Below, piece after piece: positions 10,010-21,024 of a stretch of DNA of 64,000 nt (position 1 is its first letter; every line of letters starts with the position of its first letter). This DNA comes from Symsagittifera roscoffensis (Eukaryota; Xenacoelomorpha; Acoela; Convolutidae), in assembly GCF_963678635.1 (NCBI RefSeq), contig NC_087065.1:58864754-58928753 (forward strand), given 5' to 3'. The position numbers were made by a program, and so were the translations under genes. The notes beneath the pieces were generated by a model. It did not search any database. It had not been told where the DNA came from and saw only the letters and a list, made by a program, of their open reading frames with translations.

Positions 10010-10477
10010 TCACTTTGAGTGTGGCTGTGGCTCATTTTTTCGTTTAATGACTGTTAATATATAACTATCGATGTGTCTAATTGGTTGATTCCAATTATAC
10101 AAGTGTACTGGTTTGTGTTTATATTGCTCTTTTATTCTTCTTTTTCCTCTTTTTGATGAATTTGAAGTTGTTTCTGAGTCGGAAAAATATAATTGATTGT
10201 GAATGGGACAATTTTTATCAATTGATTCTTTTAATTTATAGAGTTCATCTAAATTGCTGGCTTCTGATTCTGAAAATGCGTTTGTATTTTTTGAAAATCT
10301 TTTTCGTGTGATTTGTCTTTGTTTGTTTAATATTTTTCTTTTTATTGTTAGTCGTTTTGTTCTGATATATCCAACTGTTTGTGTATGAGGTGTGATTACA
10401 AGATCGTATTTTTTGTTATCTATTTCACAGTTGTGTAAAACGATTGTTTGTTTATTTCCTAGATTTTTGAATGACAT
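10010..10477 (-). CDS. Retroelement ORF upstream of gag, 155 aa, basic
   Basis: The first ORF of the internal region, 155 residues, beginning MSFKNLGNKQ. The first third looks folded (HNCEIDNKKYDLVITPHTQTVGY), the centre is strongly basic (KRLTIKRKILNKQRQITRKRF) and is followed by an acidic Ser-rich segment (FSESEASNLDELYK). Such basic-plus-acidic small proteins can be nucleic-acid binding or nuclear regulators, but no known family is apparent. It lies just downstream of the long leader. Confidence 0.5.
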   Translation of the reverse strand: MSFKNLGNKQTIVLHNCEIDNKKYDLVITPHTQTVGYIRTKRLTIKRKILNKQRQITRKRFSKNTNAFSESEASNLDELYKLKESIDKNCPIHNQLYFSDSETTSNSSKRGKRRIKEQYKHKPVHLYNWNQPIRHIDSYILTVIKRKNEPQPHSK

Positions 10478-10479
10478 AA

Positions 10480-12151
10480 GGTTTAGGGTGAAGGATGCAA
10501 AAAGTTGTTAGATGGTGTCTACTTTCTTAAACTGTTAGTCCTTACGATTTTTTTGGTTAGCTTAACCTGGGTCTATTTGTTCAGGGTTGGAGAGAAAAGT
10601 ATATCGATTCCGAAGAATGATTTTTTACTTTCTCGTGGCTAGTATAAGCTAAGGTGTTAACTTACTTAATCTTACTTAGGGGTAGTGATTGTGTTCAAGG
10701 GTTGGAGAATAGTAAATCGATCCACAAGGTTCAGGTATAATTAGAACGCGAGTAGTTCGTTAGATACTATTTTAAACTTACTAAGTCTAAGATTTATCCT
10801 GGGTCTAGTAAGAGGAGGGTTCAAGTGAAGGATGAATAACCGAAGTTCTTCACTGTTTATCCTAATTTGAATGGTTAGTTTTGTTGAAAAATTTCTACTA
10901 GTCTTGGGTTTTTTGGAAGGGTTGGATAGTGAATCGACGTTTGAGGTCGTTAGACACTTGCTAAGTGGGTGGGGGAGAACAAAATTGTTCTTTTTGATCC
11001 AAGGATAGGCCTTGATGATCAGGTTTTAAATTTAGTGAAATAGAAAATTAATTAAGATCCAAGGATAAGCCTTGATGATCTGATTTTTAAAATTAAGTGA
11101 ATTTAAGTTTAAAATGGTTTAAATTTATTTAAGAAAAAGATTTAGTTTTTTAATGATATTAGTGAGCTTATGATTGCTGTTATGCTTAGGTGATGAAGCT
11201 GGGACAACAGATGATTTTATGATTACTAACAATTTATTGTCATGCTACTAATTTTTATTTTGATTTTCAATAAATATTTTTCAAACATGTTTTATATAAG
11301 ACTGCAGAATTTAAGAAAACGATCTGAGATCTTTTTATCAATCGTTATTGTATATTAATAATTTTGGTTTAGCGCCTGAAATGATTATGAAGATTGACTT
11401 CAAGATTGTTATGTTTGCAAACGAAAATCTAAATTCATTGGTAATAAGATTCTAAATATAAAAGTTTGTGTTGGCTTTTGCCGTACTATTATATAAGTAT
11501 ATGGTAAGTTTCTACTTTGGCGTATGTCGTCTCTTGTTCGAGGTCTTCTTACGATTCCGGGTAGTTCTGTTATTTTTCGGAATATCGGCTCTGATCTATT
11601 GAGTCGTAGAGACATTTAGATTAAATTATCGTCGTATAACATTTTTTTAAAATGTTTTGTCTAAATTCTAATCTATTTTTGGTTAAATCTAAGCTATTAA
11701 GGTCTTATTCGAGACTTATGGTCGCACCAGATGAGTTAAGACCGATGTGGTTAACTCATAGAGTAATTTCGGATAGGGTACACCGTCTGCTCGTCACGCT
11801 ATCTTATTTTCGGCCGGATAGATTCGTGCAACTTCTTAGTCTAATACCGATCCTAATCTTACTCTTATACTTTCTAGTCTCAGGGTGTTTAACTAGTCTC
11901 TGCTAGGCTCAATAGATCTAGGGTATACTGGTTTGTTGCGGCTGCTGAAGTTCTCTTGGAGAGGCAACTAATTTCTAAGTTAAATTCAAATCTCTCTGGT
12001 GCTGAAATTACCTGAAATTACAAGTAATTTCAGCACTTACAAATAAGTGGGTTGTTAGTTAGATGGATCATGATTGGTTAATATTAAATACTTTACAGTG
12101 GTAAAATATCTAATTTATCCAATCATAAAATATAGTTTAGATCAGGTTCCA
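10480..12151 (-). repeat. 5' LTR and untranslated leader of the retroelement
   Basis: This non-coding stretch holds the 5' LTR and the leader. The right edge (GGTTCCA at 12145-12151) is fixed by comparison with the LTR fragment at 13360-13719. The left LTR edge and primer-binding site could not be fixed. The part near 10540-10980 has three diverged copies of a unit containing AGGGTTGGA followed by a TCGA-containing stretch. At 10998-11097 there are two close copies of a 24-base unit reading GATCCAAGGATAGGCCTTGA. A minus-strand TATA-like stretch occurs at 11490-11500. Confidence 0.55.
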
Positions 12152-12276
12152 CTTTTTACACGCAAAATCGGGTACCACAGAAATCATGAGAAGGGGTCGA
12201 ACAAAAACCATCAAAATCCATTTGTGTTTTCATAGCACTTAAATCCATTCTCTTATTAGACTTTTTCTAAATTTAG

Positions 12277-14874
12277 CTCTATCCCCAGGAGCATCAACGA
12301 CGATGTCGTTTATTCATGTAAGTAAACTCTTGAAACTACTTTTTATGCACCAGAGTTATACTTGCAAAAACAAACTGGGTGGTCTAAAGTTCGAAAAGGA
12401 ATAATTTTCTGAGTCAGACAATCAATAGAACATTGGAAACAACACAAAAAAAAGCTTTCAAAAAGTTTTACGGTCCTTGCTCTTTGCTTCTCATCAATCA
12501 TGTCTAAGTTTTTGTAAAAACCAACATAATAAATGAAAATTGCGGGATTTCAAAATGTCTTTAACTTAAGGTTTTTTATTTTCATTCTTTCATTATCATG
12601 TTCGTTTTCACCTGGCACAGTTTAATTCTCCTTTAACTAAAATAACAGGCTATTGGGTGTTTCAGGGTGTCGGCAACAACGCCCCTGGATTCTGTAACTT
12701 CGTTATCTTCGTTTTGTTGCACGAACAGATGCGCAAGGAGCTCGCAAGAGACTTAGCGGCCAAGTGGGGCACTTTGATCAACTTTCTCCTTTGCAGAACT
12801 GCATCTATGTTTAAATCTGGGAGTGGAAGGACTCTGTACGACACGCCGAAGAATCGAAACAGTTCTCGAAACAAAAGTCAGAGTGCATTGATGAAGTCGT
12901 CTTCGCAGCGCCGTGTTAGTATTTATTTGTCAGTGGCATTTAAAAAAGTATAGAGGTAAAGACAGTTGGCTTCAATATTTTTCAAATGGAGGTTCCATTC
13001 TTCAAAAGTCAAAACCTACCTTCAAGTTATGTTACAGCTGACCAAATCACTAATGTGAAAATCCCAAAACTTATATCCAATCACTTTTCTATTTGTTGTT
13101 ACTTCGAATGCGTTTTATTGAATTGCAAAAAAAAAACATCCTCAAAATAACAACAGATATAATTTTCTTTCCAGGGTTATATTTTGGCAGGTCAGCAGAA
13201 TTTGATATATCTTTTTTGTGGAGTTATGCGCGATTCTAAATTATACACAATTGATAAAGTTTCCAAAAAAAAACAAAAAAAACTTCCACTACACGGTATC
13301 CCAAGAACAAAGTAAGGTTCTTAGCGTCTAGGATTGTTTTTGAGTTATGTGCTATTGACTGTACTCATAGATTAATTTCAGATAAGGTACACCGTCTGCT
13401 CGTAACGCTATCTTGTTTTCGGCCGGATAGATTCGTGCAACTTCTTAGTCTAATACCGATCTTAATCTTACTCTTATATCTCCTAGTCTCAATAGATCTA
13501 GTGTATACTGGTTTATGCGATTTAGTTGCCAGAAGGAGTACAACTGTATTCCAAGTTTTATTCAAATTGTTCTGGTGCTGAAATTACAAGTAGTTTCAGC
13601 ACGTACAAATAAGTGTAAATGTTAGAGATGGAATATGATTGGTTAGTTAGAAATATTTTATAGTGATATTCCATCATAAATATCATTGGTCTATAAATGC
13701 TAGTTTAGAACTGGTTCCATTTTAATAACACCAATTCTTTTGCCTCAATTAGTTTTAGAATGATTTATGAGCGGATTAAATAGCCATTTACTCGTTAAAA
13801 GCACGAACTATCTCGTGCGTCAATTCCTAATCTGTATTAGCTAAAATGGCAATTTTTGAACCCCATACCTTTTCAAAAAGTGATCAAAGATAAAAACTTT
13901 GATTCGAGCTCAAGATATCACTGGACTTCAGATTATTAGAAAAAAATTAGTTATAAGTGGCTAATTAAAATGTCAAAATTGGTCTGGAGAAAAAATATCC
14001 TGAGCACAAATTTTCTGTCACTTTCTTCAAAAGTCGGAACAATGATTTTTATATTTCATGCAGTTGGCAACTATTAACTAACTAAAACTAGTTAGCGTGG
14101 AATATCCCCCTCACTCGGTTAGCTCAGATGGCGAATGATTTAGTTTTGAGTTGAAATTTTCGGTATTGTACTCTACGACAGCTGACTTTTTTTTCGACTT
14201 AAAAGAAAACTATTTTAAAAAATATTGAACGAAACTTGCTGCAGGGAAAAAATAAAGTTTCTATCCTAAAACGTTCCTTCAATAATAAATCCTTTTCTTG
14301 TATTAATATTGAAGACGAGTTAAGATAGAAATTATTAGATTGTTATGCAAAAAGTTTTAAGATAGCGACTTAATTTTGGTCAACCCAGGCGTTTCAGCTT
14401 TTTTGAACATCTTTGATAATTGTATTTGCACATTTAAATTTTTTGTCGGTTTAAAAAGTTCTTGATCAAAATTTAAGTGTCTAAATTAAAAATCTCCGTT
14501 TTTTCCACTCCTAACATGTGAGTTGCACTTAAAAGGCTATTTTAGCGTGGCCATAATTTAATGAAACTTTGCAACCTCGCAAATAAAGCCAAAATCCACG
14601 TAAAACGTAATACCACGGAATAGAATTTGTAAAATGAAGTATAGGGAGAGTAAAAAAGAGCCTAGCACAATTCTTTTAATCGATAAGGAAAATTATTGTG
14701 GTTATTCAGAAGCGGGACATTAACAGTGACAATGACATGTTCAGTTCGGACGACAGTAGTCGAGGAGGGGGAGAGGCGTCCGAGGCGGAGTCGAACTGTC
14801 TCTACAATGTGCAGTCGGATGACCAATCAGAAGAGGGGAACGAATGGGATCCGAACCAATCATCCTTTGATTGA
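12277..14874 (+). CDS. C-terminal exons of a seven-transmembrane receptor (GPR157/class B-like)
   Basis: Three exons join in phase: 12277-12317 (41 nt, low confidence), 12666-12914 and 14710-14874. Introns start GTAAGT and GTTAGT and end TTTCAG and ATTCAG. The middle exon encodes a last membrane helix, VGNNAPGFCNFVIFVLL, followed by HEQMRKELARD, the usual cytoplasmic helix after TM7 in secretin- or cAMP-receptor-like GPCRs; it is most like GPR157 as far as I can recall. The tail goes from basic (SSSQRR) to strongly acidic (FSSDDSS, SDDQSEEGNEWDP) and ends at a TGA (14872-14874). The last exon has no ATG and is easy to miss. TM1-TM6 must lie left of the retroelement. The family call is moderate; the exon structure is stronger. 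Confidence 0.55.
13360..13719 (-). repeat. Second LTR fragment of the gypsy element
   Basis: About 360 bases matching 11757-12151 with small gaps. They share GTACACCGTCTGCTCG, TTTTCGGCCGGATAGATTCG, CTTCTTAGTCTAATACCGAT and the terminal GGTTCCA. It is in the same orientation as the LTR and lies in the next intron of the receptor gene. The remaining LTR is absent, so it is a truncated solo LTR or an older fragment. Confidence 0.8.
13755..14062 (-). repeat. Copy of the GAGCACAAATATTCCG dispersed repeat
   Basis: A diverged partial copy. It has the CTCGTTAAAAGCACGAACTATCTCGTG block (equivalent to the CGCGTTAATAGC..CGCGCGTTAAT block elsewhere), then GCAATTTTTGAACCCCATA and ends with GAGCACAAATTTTCTGTCAC..AAGTCGGAACAATG. 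It lies in the last intron of the receptor gene. Confidence 0.65.
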
Positions 14875-14897
14875 AGTTATTAATGCTACTAACTATT

Positions 14898-15338
14898 CAG
14901 GGGCGGATTTAGGGGGAGGGCGGGGGGCGGACGCCCTTCCCTCTCAGGGATTCGAACCCCTGCCAATGCAAAGGGTCCCCCCTTTGGTACTTTTTAAGAA
15001 ATCTATTTTTGGCCGACCGACCCTAAAATTTTTCTAAAGGCGCCTTTGGCGCCAATATTTACTAATTTTGAGGGGGAGCGCGCGCCAAAAAAAAAAACGC
15101 GTTTTTTTGTCAAAATTTTTCAAAAAGTGCCCAAAAACGGCTACGGCTTTTTTTGACCTGTTTTTTTTTTCAAAAAATTGCCTGCGGCGCAGAAAATATG
15201 GCCAAAACAGGGTCTTTTTACTGCTTTGTGAGAGCTTGGAAAATCAATCTGATCGACCCAAAAAAAAGGTCGTCAAAATTTTCGAAAATTTTTTGAAAAT
15301 CCGCCCCCCCCCTCGAGAAAATCCTAGATCCGCCCCTG
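14898..15338. mobile_element. hAT-like MITE, copy 1
   Basis: It starts CAGGGGCGGATTTAGG and ends with CCTAGATCCGCCCCTG, giving terminal inverted repeats of about 16-25 bases. The flanks TAACTATT (14890-14897) and CTACTATT (15339-15346) match at 6 of 8, consistent with an eroded 8-bp hAT duplication. The interior has G-rich and C-rich runs, a GGCGCCTTTGGCGCC palindrome and AT-rich DNA. There is no transposase. Confidence 0.85.
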
Positions 15339-15346
15339 CTACTATT

Positions 15347-16442
15347 ATATGTGAATTCTAACTAAATCTTAGATAATTAACCAATTTTCATTATTTCACA
15401 CCATTTACTGCAGAATAATTTTCTGCTTTTGAATTATGTAAAACATTGTTAGGTCTTCATTAACTATTTGATCTCAAAATAAATTTAACTTTTTTATCCA
15501 GGAAAATAAACACTTGCGTTGGGCAAAAGAAAGAATATTTAGAGCAAGGCATATATTTATTGTTTCTGCAAGTATACATCTTTTATTTTTTAGTTTAACG
15601 ATTGCTATTTCGTTCTCAATTTTCCCTGATTTGCTACGAAGATTTTCAATTTTTTTTCTCCAGAGATGAATATAGGTCGTGGGTTGGAGTGTGTCTAAGT
15701 TAGAAAGATATTGGTGGGGGTACTTTTTAGTTGGTAACGTGACGCTAGTTGTTCTTCTGTGGGTAAATAAGTAGCGGCGGAGCTGGAGCCCATTTGTCTA
15801 AGCTCTCCACTTCCAAAACCGTTTCCACAAACTGTCTCGCCCCTTCCCTCTCTTTGTAACTCACTCTAGTCAAACACAAACAAAAACATCGACTTGGTTA
15901 CTGTCGAAAATTTTTTTACTGGCATAGAGGAGATTTATAAAAAAAATCTTAGAAAAAAAAACGTCATCATAAAAACTAATCAGCTCACTATTTTATCCAG
16001 TCTAACCAATCCGCATGTCATTTAAGTTTTTTTTTACCAAATAGAGGAATTTTGCTAAAAAGTCATATAAAATAGACAAGGTGAACCAAAGTTGTTTTTT
16101 GATTATCCAATCATAATTCTCCTGGAGCGTTAAAAAAACCTTGTTGTTATTTTGAGCATAATTTAGGCATAAACTAAACCAAAAATTCTGTTTTTACCCA
16201 ATTTTTAGAATTTTTCAACCAAAAAGAAATTGCAATTTTTTGGCCGACGCTCTCACTCGAAATTAATTTCTATTGGCGCCAAATGCGCCTTCACACATTT
16301 TTCAGGCTTGGTCGACAAAACCGAAAACTGGTGTTTTAAATTCTAGGTCAAGAAGGAACTTTTTGCTGGCAAAAGTGTAAGATTTCTAATTAGAAGCATA
16401 TCCACCCTCTCATTTATACGCCATTGGAATTAAATAATAAAA
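15347..16442. other. Non-coding stretch
   Basis: No coding frame or RNA gene is seen. A short remnant of MITE interior (ATTGGCGCCAAATGCGCCTT, 16274-16293) shows that old elements decay here. GC content rises locally at 15690-15870 without an obvious exon. Confidence 0.4.
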
Positions 16443-18642
16443 AGACTGCTCGTATCAGGGCAAAGCCCTGAACGTTCCGACTGCCTTTTAAGGTCCATGG
16501 AGCAGTAATAACGTGAAAAAAATTAGATGTAAAGAAAAAAATGAAAATCATCCCCCCACACGCCATATAAAGTACAAAGTGATAGATTTCACTCCTAGTA
16601 ACAACTCAAGTACGGCAAACCAGACTGCTCGTATATCAGGGTAAAGCCCTGAATGTTCCGACTGTCTCTTAATTCATATCGAACAGTTTTTGGGGAAAAA
16701 AAATATTGAAAACCTGTAAATTTTGGACAGAATCAAAGTGTAATATTTTGAGTCGTGCGAAATTAATGCGACCCATTAGCCAACCTGTATTCACTATGGA
16801 ACTATTTTGTTGTGCGGGATAATTGTCTTAGCATAAATAATTCGCGTTACGCTCTCAGCAATATGAATAAAATCTTCAAAGCGCACATAATTTAGTCCAG
16901 AACATGGCCAATTTGGCAATTTTCAAAGTCCCAAAACTTTACAAAAAATTAATCGGAGGTAAAATATCTTTTTACATTTGAACTCAGTAAGTTGATATCT
17001 TCCTTGGAGTATAAAAAACTTTTGTTGAAAAATATTATTTGGATCGGCAAAAACTGACTGAGTAACAAAAAACGGACCGAGCATAAATACCCGGGTTGAC
17101 ACAAAATGCTTATCATACAATTTTCATTTATGAAAAAACTGCTGGTCTTACTATTTCATACAATTTCATAGTGCAAAAGTAAGTGTATGAAAATAGCAAA
17201 CTAAACATTTTTTCCATGCTACAAAATTTTCAAAAACAAGCATTTTTTCCATACTCTGGATTTAAAATTTGAGCTTTTTTATCAGTCTTTTTGTTCTCAA
17301 AATTGTATAAAAATAGCATGATAAGAATTTTTTCCATACTATGAAAGTGTATGGTAAGAATTTTTTCCATGAAAGAAAGTTTGAAAGAAAATTTGAAAAT
17401 AAGTTTTTGTGTTGAAATTTTGTGTTTCATCCGAAACACTATCCAAGGATTTTTGTCATAAGAAAAGCCAGAATGAAAATGGCAATTACCACGCAGATAA
17501 TCTGAATTTGGTGATTTTAGCCATGAAAGTTAATATGAACATTTTGACATGGAGTCATATACCGAAAATGTAACTTTTGTATATGGCTAGATAATTTTTA
17601 GTTTCAAAATTTTGTTGGTTGAGAAACAAGCCTTTTTTATCAAATGTATTTTTTATCTTAGCAAATGAAGCAAAAAGTTATAATTGTATTTACAAAAAAA
17701 TCTGTTTTGTGATTTTTGGATTTTTTGTTTGAAAAACTCATCTTGGACTACGTTATATACACAAAAAGTCAAATTTTGCATGCAAATTTTTTTTTTCGTA
17801 TAACTTATAATTGAGCACAAAAGCAAGTTTGCAACCAAAAGAGGAATTAAAAATTGTTGCCTCAAATATGTGATTTTTTAAAAAAAAAACTATAATGATA
17901 AAAATTTTTTCCCACCGAAATTAAAATTATGCTTTTGATTGTCAAAATGAACTCTATTTTAAAAATAAATTTTAAAATTTATTTAAAGTTACCCAGACAC
18001 GTTTTTTGGTGATTTTTGAAAGTTTTATTTTTTCTTTGACAAAATGATTATCTTCTAATTTTCGTACATATATGAAAATTGTATGACAAGCTTTTTTTTT
18101 ATCGAAAATTTTTAATCATTTTTTTAATGACCAGAAAGCTTCAAAAAAGGCAAATAGACCAAAAATGTTCAGCAAAAATTTTTAAAACACTTTTTAGGTT
18201 TTGTTTGAATTTTGTATGACAAGCATTTTTTCCATAGATTTCATAAATGAAACTGTATGATAAGCATTTTTCTTCTATGGACGTCAACCCGGGTATTCCG
18301 TTTTCTTCGTAAGTCGGAACAATAAGCTTACTTCAGCCAAGTTGGAACGATTTCTAAGACGGTTAAATCTCCACTCACGCGTTAATAGCCCGAAATATAT
18401 CGCGCGTTAATTGTCCCAAATTGGCCTTAATGGCAATATTTAAACCCCCATAACTTTACGAAAAATGATCACAGGTGAAATATCTTTTCAAATTTAATCT
18501 CAGAATAACAATACTTTTTGAACAATATAAAAAAAAATCCGCCAAAAACGGCTAGTTGAAAAGTCGAAATTTGTCTGAAGAAAAAAACCCACTCCGAGCA
18601 CAAATATTCCGTTACTTTCGTTACGAAAATCGGAACAATGAT
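16443..18642 (-). repeat. Dispersed repeat, two tandem partial copies, split by a nested element
   Basis: Read on the minus strand, this is a dispersed family with GGAATATTTGTGCTC near one end and a hairpin TCAGGGC-(3-4 bases)-GCCCTGA near the other. Two hairpin ends occur at 16445-16510 and 16621-16690, and two inner bodies at 16800-17089 and 18330-18642. The first body is interrupted by the CCCGGG element (17090-18293) and resumes at 18294. Joining the flanks gives ATAAATATTCCG, as in the uninterrupted copies. No protein coding is seen. Confidence 0.75.
17090..18293. mobile_element. CCCGGG-ended element, subfamily A, copy 1 (1204 bp)
   Basis: The ends are CCCGGGTTGAC and GTCAACCCGGG, a perfect 11-bp inverted repeat, flanked on both sides by TA. 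Subterminal DNA contains many copies of ATGCTTATCATACAATTTTCAT and its complement, which would fold into long hairpins. No transposase frame is present. The same family recurs at 25158, 35778 and 60720. Confidence 0.88.
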
Positions 18643-18782
18643 TGATTACAAGCTATACGCAGTATGCGCTGTTTTTGGTAAAATAGGTTTGATGTATTTG
18701 ATTCGATCGACGCATTAACGAACTCAGATATTTGCAGAACATAGATCATTACCAACTATAATATGAGCGCAACGACACTTAC

Positions 18783-20230
18783 CCCAGTTCGGCGGGCGGA
18801 AACATCAATGGGATGAAAGTATCCATTTGATCACGCTTTCCACTTCTAAAACAGATAAAAATGTTATGTGGTCTGTTTTTGTTAGTTTCAATCAGAAAAC
18901 TATTGCAGATATCATTTCTTTTACGATTTTGAACAGCTCTTGATAAAATTTTGTATTGGAAATTTTCAGCGAATGATAAAACTGATTGACATAATGATTG
19001 TTATACCCAAAGTTAGCTATTGGCAGCGTGGACCCATATTTCTCGTAGAAATTGGGGGAATACTCTACAGCCTGGTACGCTTTGTCCCCCTCAGCTATTT
19101 CCCCGATGAAGTTCCTCCGCTCTTCTTGGGACACTGAAAACCATAATGTTCTCTGGATAACATAGTTCAAAATGCAGTCAGCTGCTACACAAGTGGCACA
19201 GAACTTTCCTAACACTAATTATGACAAAAGCAATGAAAGACGAATATGAATCACCACTAAAAAAAATGATTCTACATTAGATTGCCTACGAGTGTCCTTG
19301 GTGGTCTAATTTTTTTCGGAAGAAACGCCATACACCCTACCCTACCAGCGGAATTAGGAAGAGGGGGGTTGGGGGTTTGCCCTTCAGGAGTTCGACCCCC
19401 TGCCGACCCAAAGGGTCCCCCTTTGTACTATTTTGAGATATCCTTTTTTGGTGACGGACCCAAAAAGTTTTCTAAGGGAGCCAATATATACTTATTTTAA
19501 GGGGGAGCGCGCCGAAAAAACGAAATTTTTATGTCAAAATTTTACAGAAGTTGCCTAAAAACGCCTTTTTGGCCTGTTTTTTCAAAATTTTGCCTGCGGT
19601 GCAGAAAATATTGTCAAAATGGGGTCTTTATAGTGATTTAGAAGAGCAAAAAGGTCGACAAAAATTTCGAACTTTTTTGAAAACCCGCCCATGTCCAAAG
19701 CCAATTGATGGTCAACCTAACGAAAAAAAAATTGTACGCTTGACCAAATTGATTCCTAGATCTCCAAAATATTAAAAATATAAATTGTTTTACTCACTGA
19801 AACATATTCAACGTTGTATGCCCTCTTCTCCAAAATAAGTACGAAATTTCGCCAAAAAATTTAAAATCAGCCCCATGAAATCCCCTTTCAAAAAATCACA
19901 GCTGCCTAAAACAATTCAATCACATACGAAACAAACCATTTACCCTCTTTTAGGGATAGGAGTTGGGATCGATTGATTCCAGATATCATGATAAATATTT
20001 TTATTTAGATGTTTATATTGATAATGACCTTACATTTGTAAATATTGCGTAGCATCTTCCTCTGTTCCTCGCTCTGCTCTGTGCGTCTATGCTTGCCATC
20101 AAAGTGACACTTCTTTGCGTTGTAGGGGTGGATGCCCTCCTGCCTCAGCTTTCGGGGGTCAGTCGATGATCTCTGACCGAGATTTGAAATCATTCCCGCC
20201 CCTTTTTCGCCTTTAATGTCACCATTTTAA
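18783..20230 (-). CDS. Unidentified spliced gene, three exons seen
   Basis: Exons at about 20230-20034, 19133-19007 and 18845-18783 join in phase (phase 1, then phase 2). Donors are GTAAGG, GTATAA and GTAAGT; acceptors are TTTTCAG and TTTTAG. The first exon is basic and polar (DPRKLRQEGIHPYNAKKCHF, then RRTEQSEEQRKMLRNIYK), the second has SQEERRNFIGEIAEGDKAY and YSPNFYEKYGS, and the third has DTFIPLMFPPAELG. The reading continues in both directions, so start and end are missing. The LSQEERRNF pattern recalls the helix before the copper sites of tyrosinases, but no His motif is seen, so I assign no function. Confidence 0.5.
19290..19700 (+). repeat. Decayed relative of the hAT-like MITE
   Basis: It shares the MITE interior: GGAGTTCGACCCCCTGCCGACCC, AAAGGGTCCCCCTTTGTAC, GGGGGAGCGCGCC and TTTTGCCTGCGG. 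The CAGGGGCGG termini are lost. Open frames in it are by-products of the repeat. Confidence 0.65.
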
Positions 20231-20998
20231 GAAGAAAGTTGTATTCGAAAAAAAAACAGATTAAAAATTTTAAACTGATGTATTACACGTTAAAACGAAT
20301 GGCAGTCTGCAGATTTTTGATCTAAGAAAAACGACAAAAAATATGGCTTTCTTTATTGTGTAACACAGCTCATATGTCAAAAAGCAGGTGGTAAAAATGA
20401 TCAAATATGTAAACATTGTACCTTCCCAGTAGAAGAGAAAAACAACACTGTTTTTTGTTTATGCCACCGCCGATTAATGTTTCTGTGCTGATAGTTAAAG
20501 AACTCTTATGTGTTGTGTATTATATTACACGGATTGGTATTTGCGTTGCGAATGTTTTTTGTTCAAAATTAGCTTTATATGAACACTCTTGCATTGAAAC
20601 AAGAGATGTGACTGCTAAGTCAGTTAAGTTATACCAACTTAAGAAGCATCAAAGTGAGATTCGTATTGAAATTTATCAGCTTTTTGAATAGTTTTCAATA
20701 GTTTACCAATTTCTAGAAACTGACGGGTTGACAATTTTTGAATAAATACCATTTTTTGAATTATGATTATATAGCAATTTCGAGGGTTTATCATTTTTCT
20801 AGAAGCTGACTGACGGATGTAGTTTTTCTGAATTGAAGCCAATTTTTGAAAAATGATTATATAACTCTCAGAGGCAAATTGCATTATTTTAAAACTAGTC
20901 TTTTTTAAATTTTTTGTTGAAAGGGGGAGAGTTTTGCTTGTTTCAAATTCTAAGTAGATTACACTTACAAAATTTTCAAAGATTCCGCGCTTAAATAC

Positions 20999-21020
20999 GT
21001 GAAACATAAACTTAGTTGTC
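20999..21020. other. Boundary of a dispersed repeat with preceding non-coding DNA
   Basis: The 20231-21020 stretch upstream of the repeat copy shows no supported exon. Two diverged copies of TTTCTAGAAGCTGAC / TTTCTAGAAACTGAC (around 20710 and 20800) are the only visible structure. Confidence 0.3.
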
Positions 21021-21024
21021 TTAT

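Larger units (their letters stand above)
8..12151 (-). mobile_element. Ty3/gypsy-class LTR retroelement, large, 3' end outside window
   Basis: The minus strand carries, in order, an LTR, a long leader, three small ORFs, gag, a CCHC zinc knuckle, an aspartic protease, reverse transcriptase, RNase H, integrase with a C-terminal tail, and further ORFs down to the left edge. The order PR-RT-RNaseH-IN is diagnostic of Ty3/gypsy. The outer LTR end is placed at 12151 because a second LTR piece (13360-13719) ends in the same GGTTCCA, which reads TGGAACC at the start of the LTR. The 3' LTR is not in the window, so the target duplication (predicted CTTTT after 12151) cannot be tested. Pol is split over several frames, so this copy looks inactive. 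The element is more than 12 kb, long for the group, because of extra ORFs at both ends. Confidence 0.88.

Noticed and set aside
14113-14135. GGTTAGCTCAGATGGCGA, resembling a tRNA A box
   Set aside because: No B box, acceptor stem or anticodon arm follows, so no tRNA gene or SINE is supported.
14696-15361. Plus-strand ORFs at 14696-15037 and 15068-15361
   Set aside because: The first reads the receptor's last exon in the wrong frame and then the MITE; the second lies in MITE repeat DNA.
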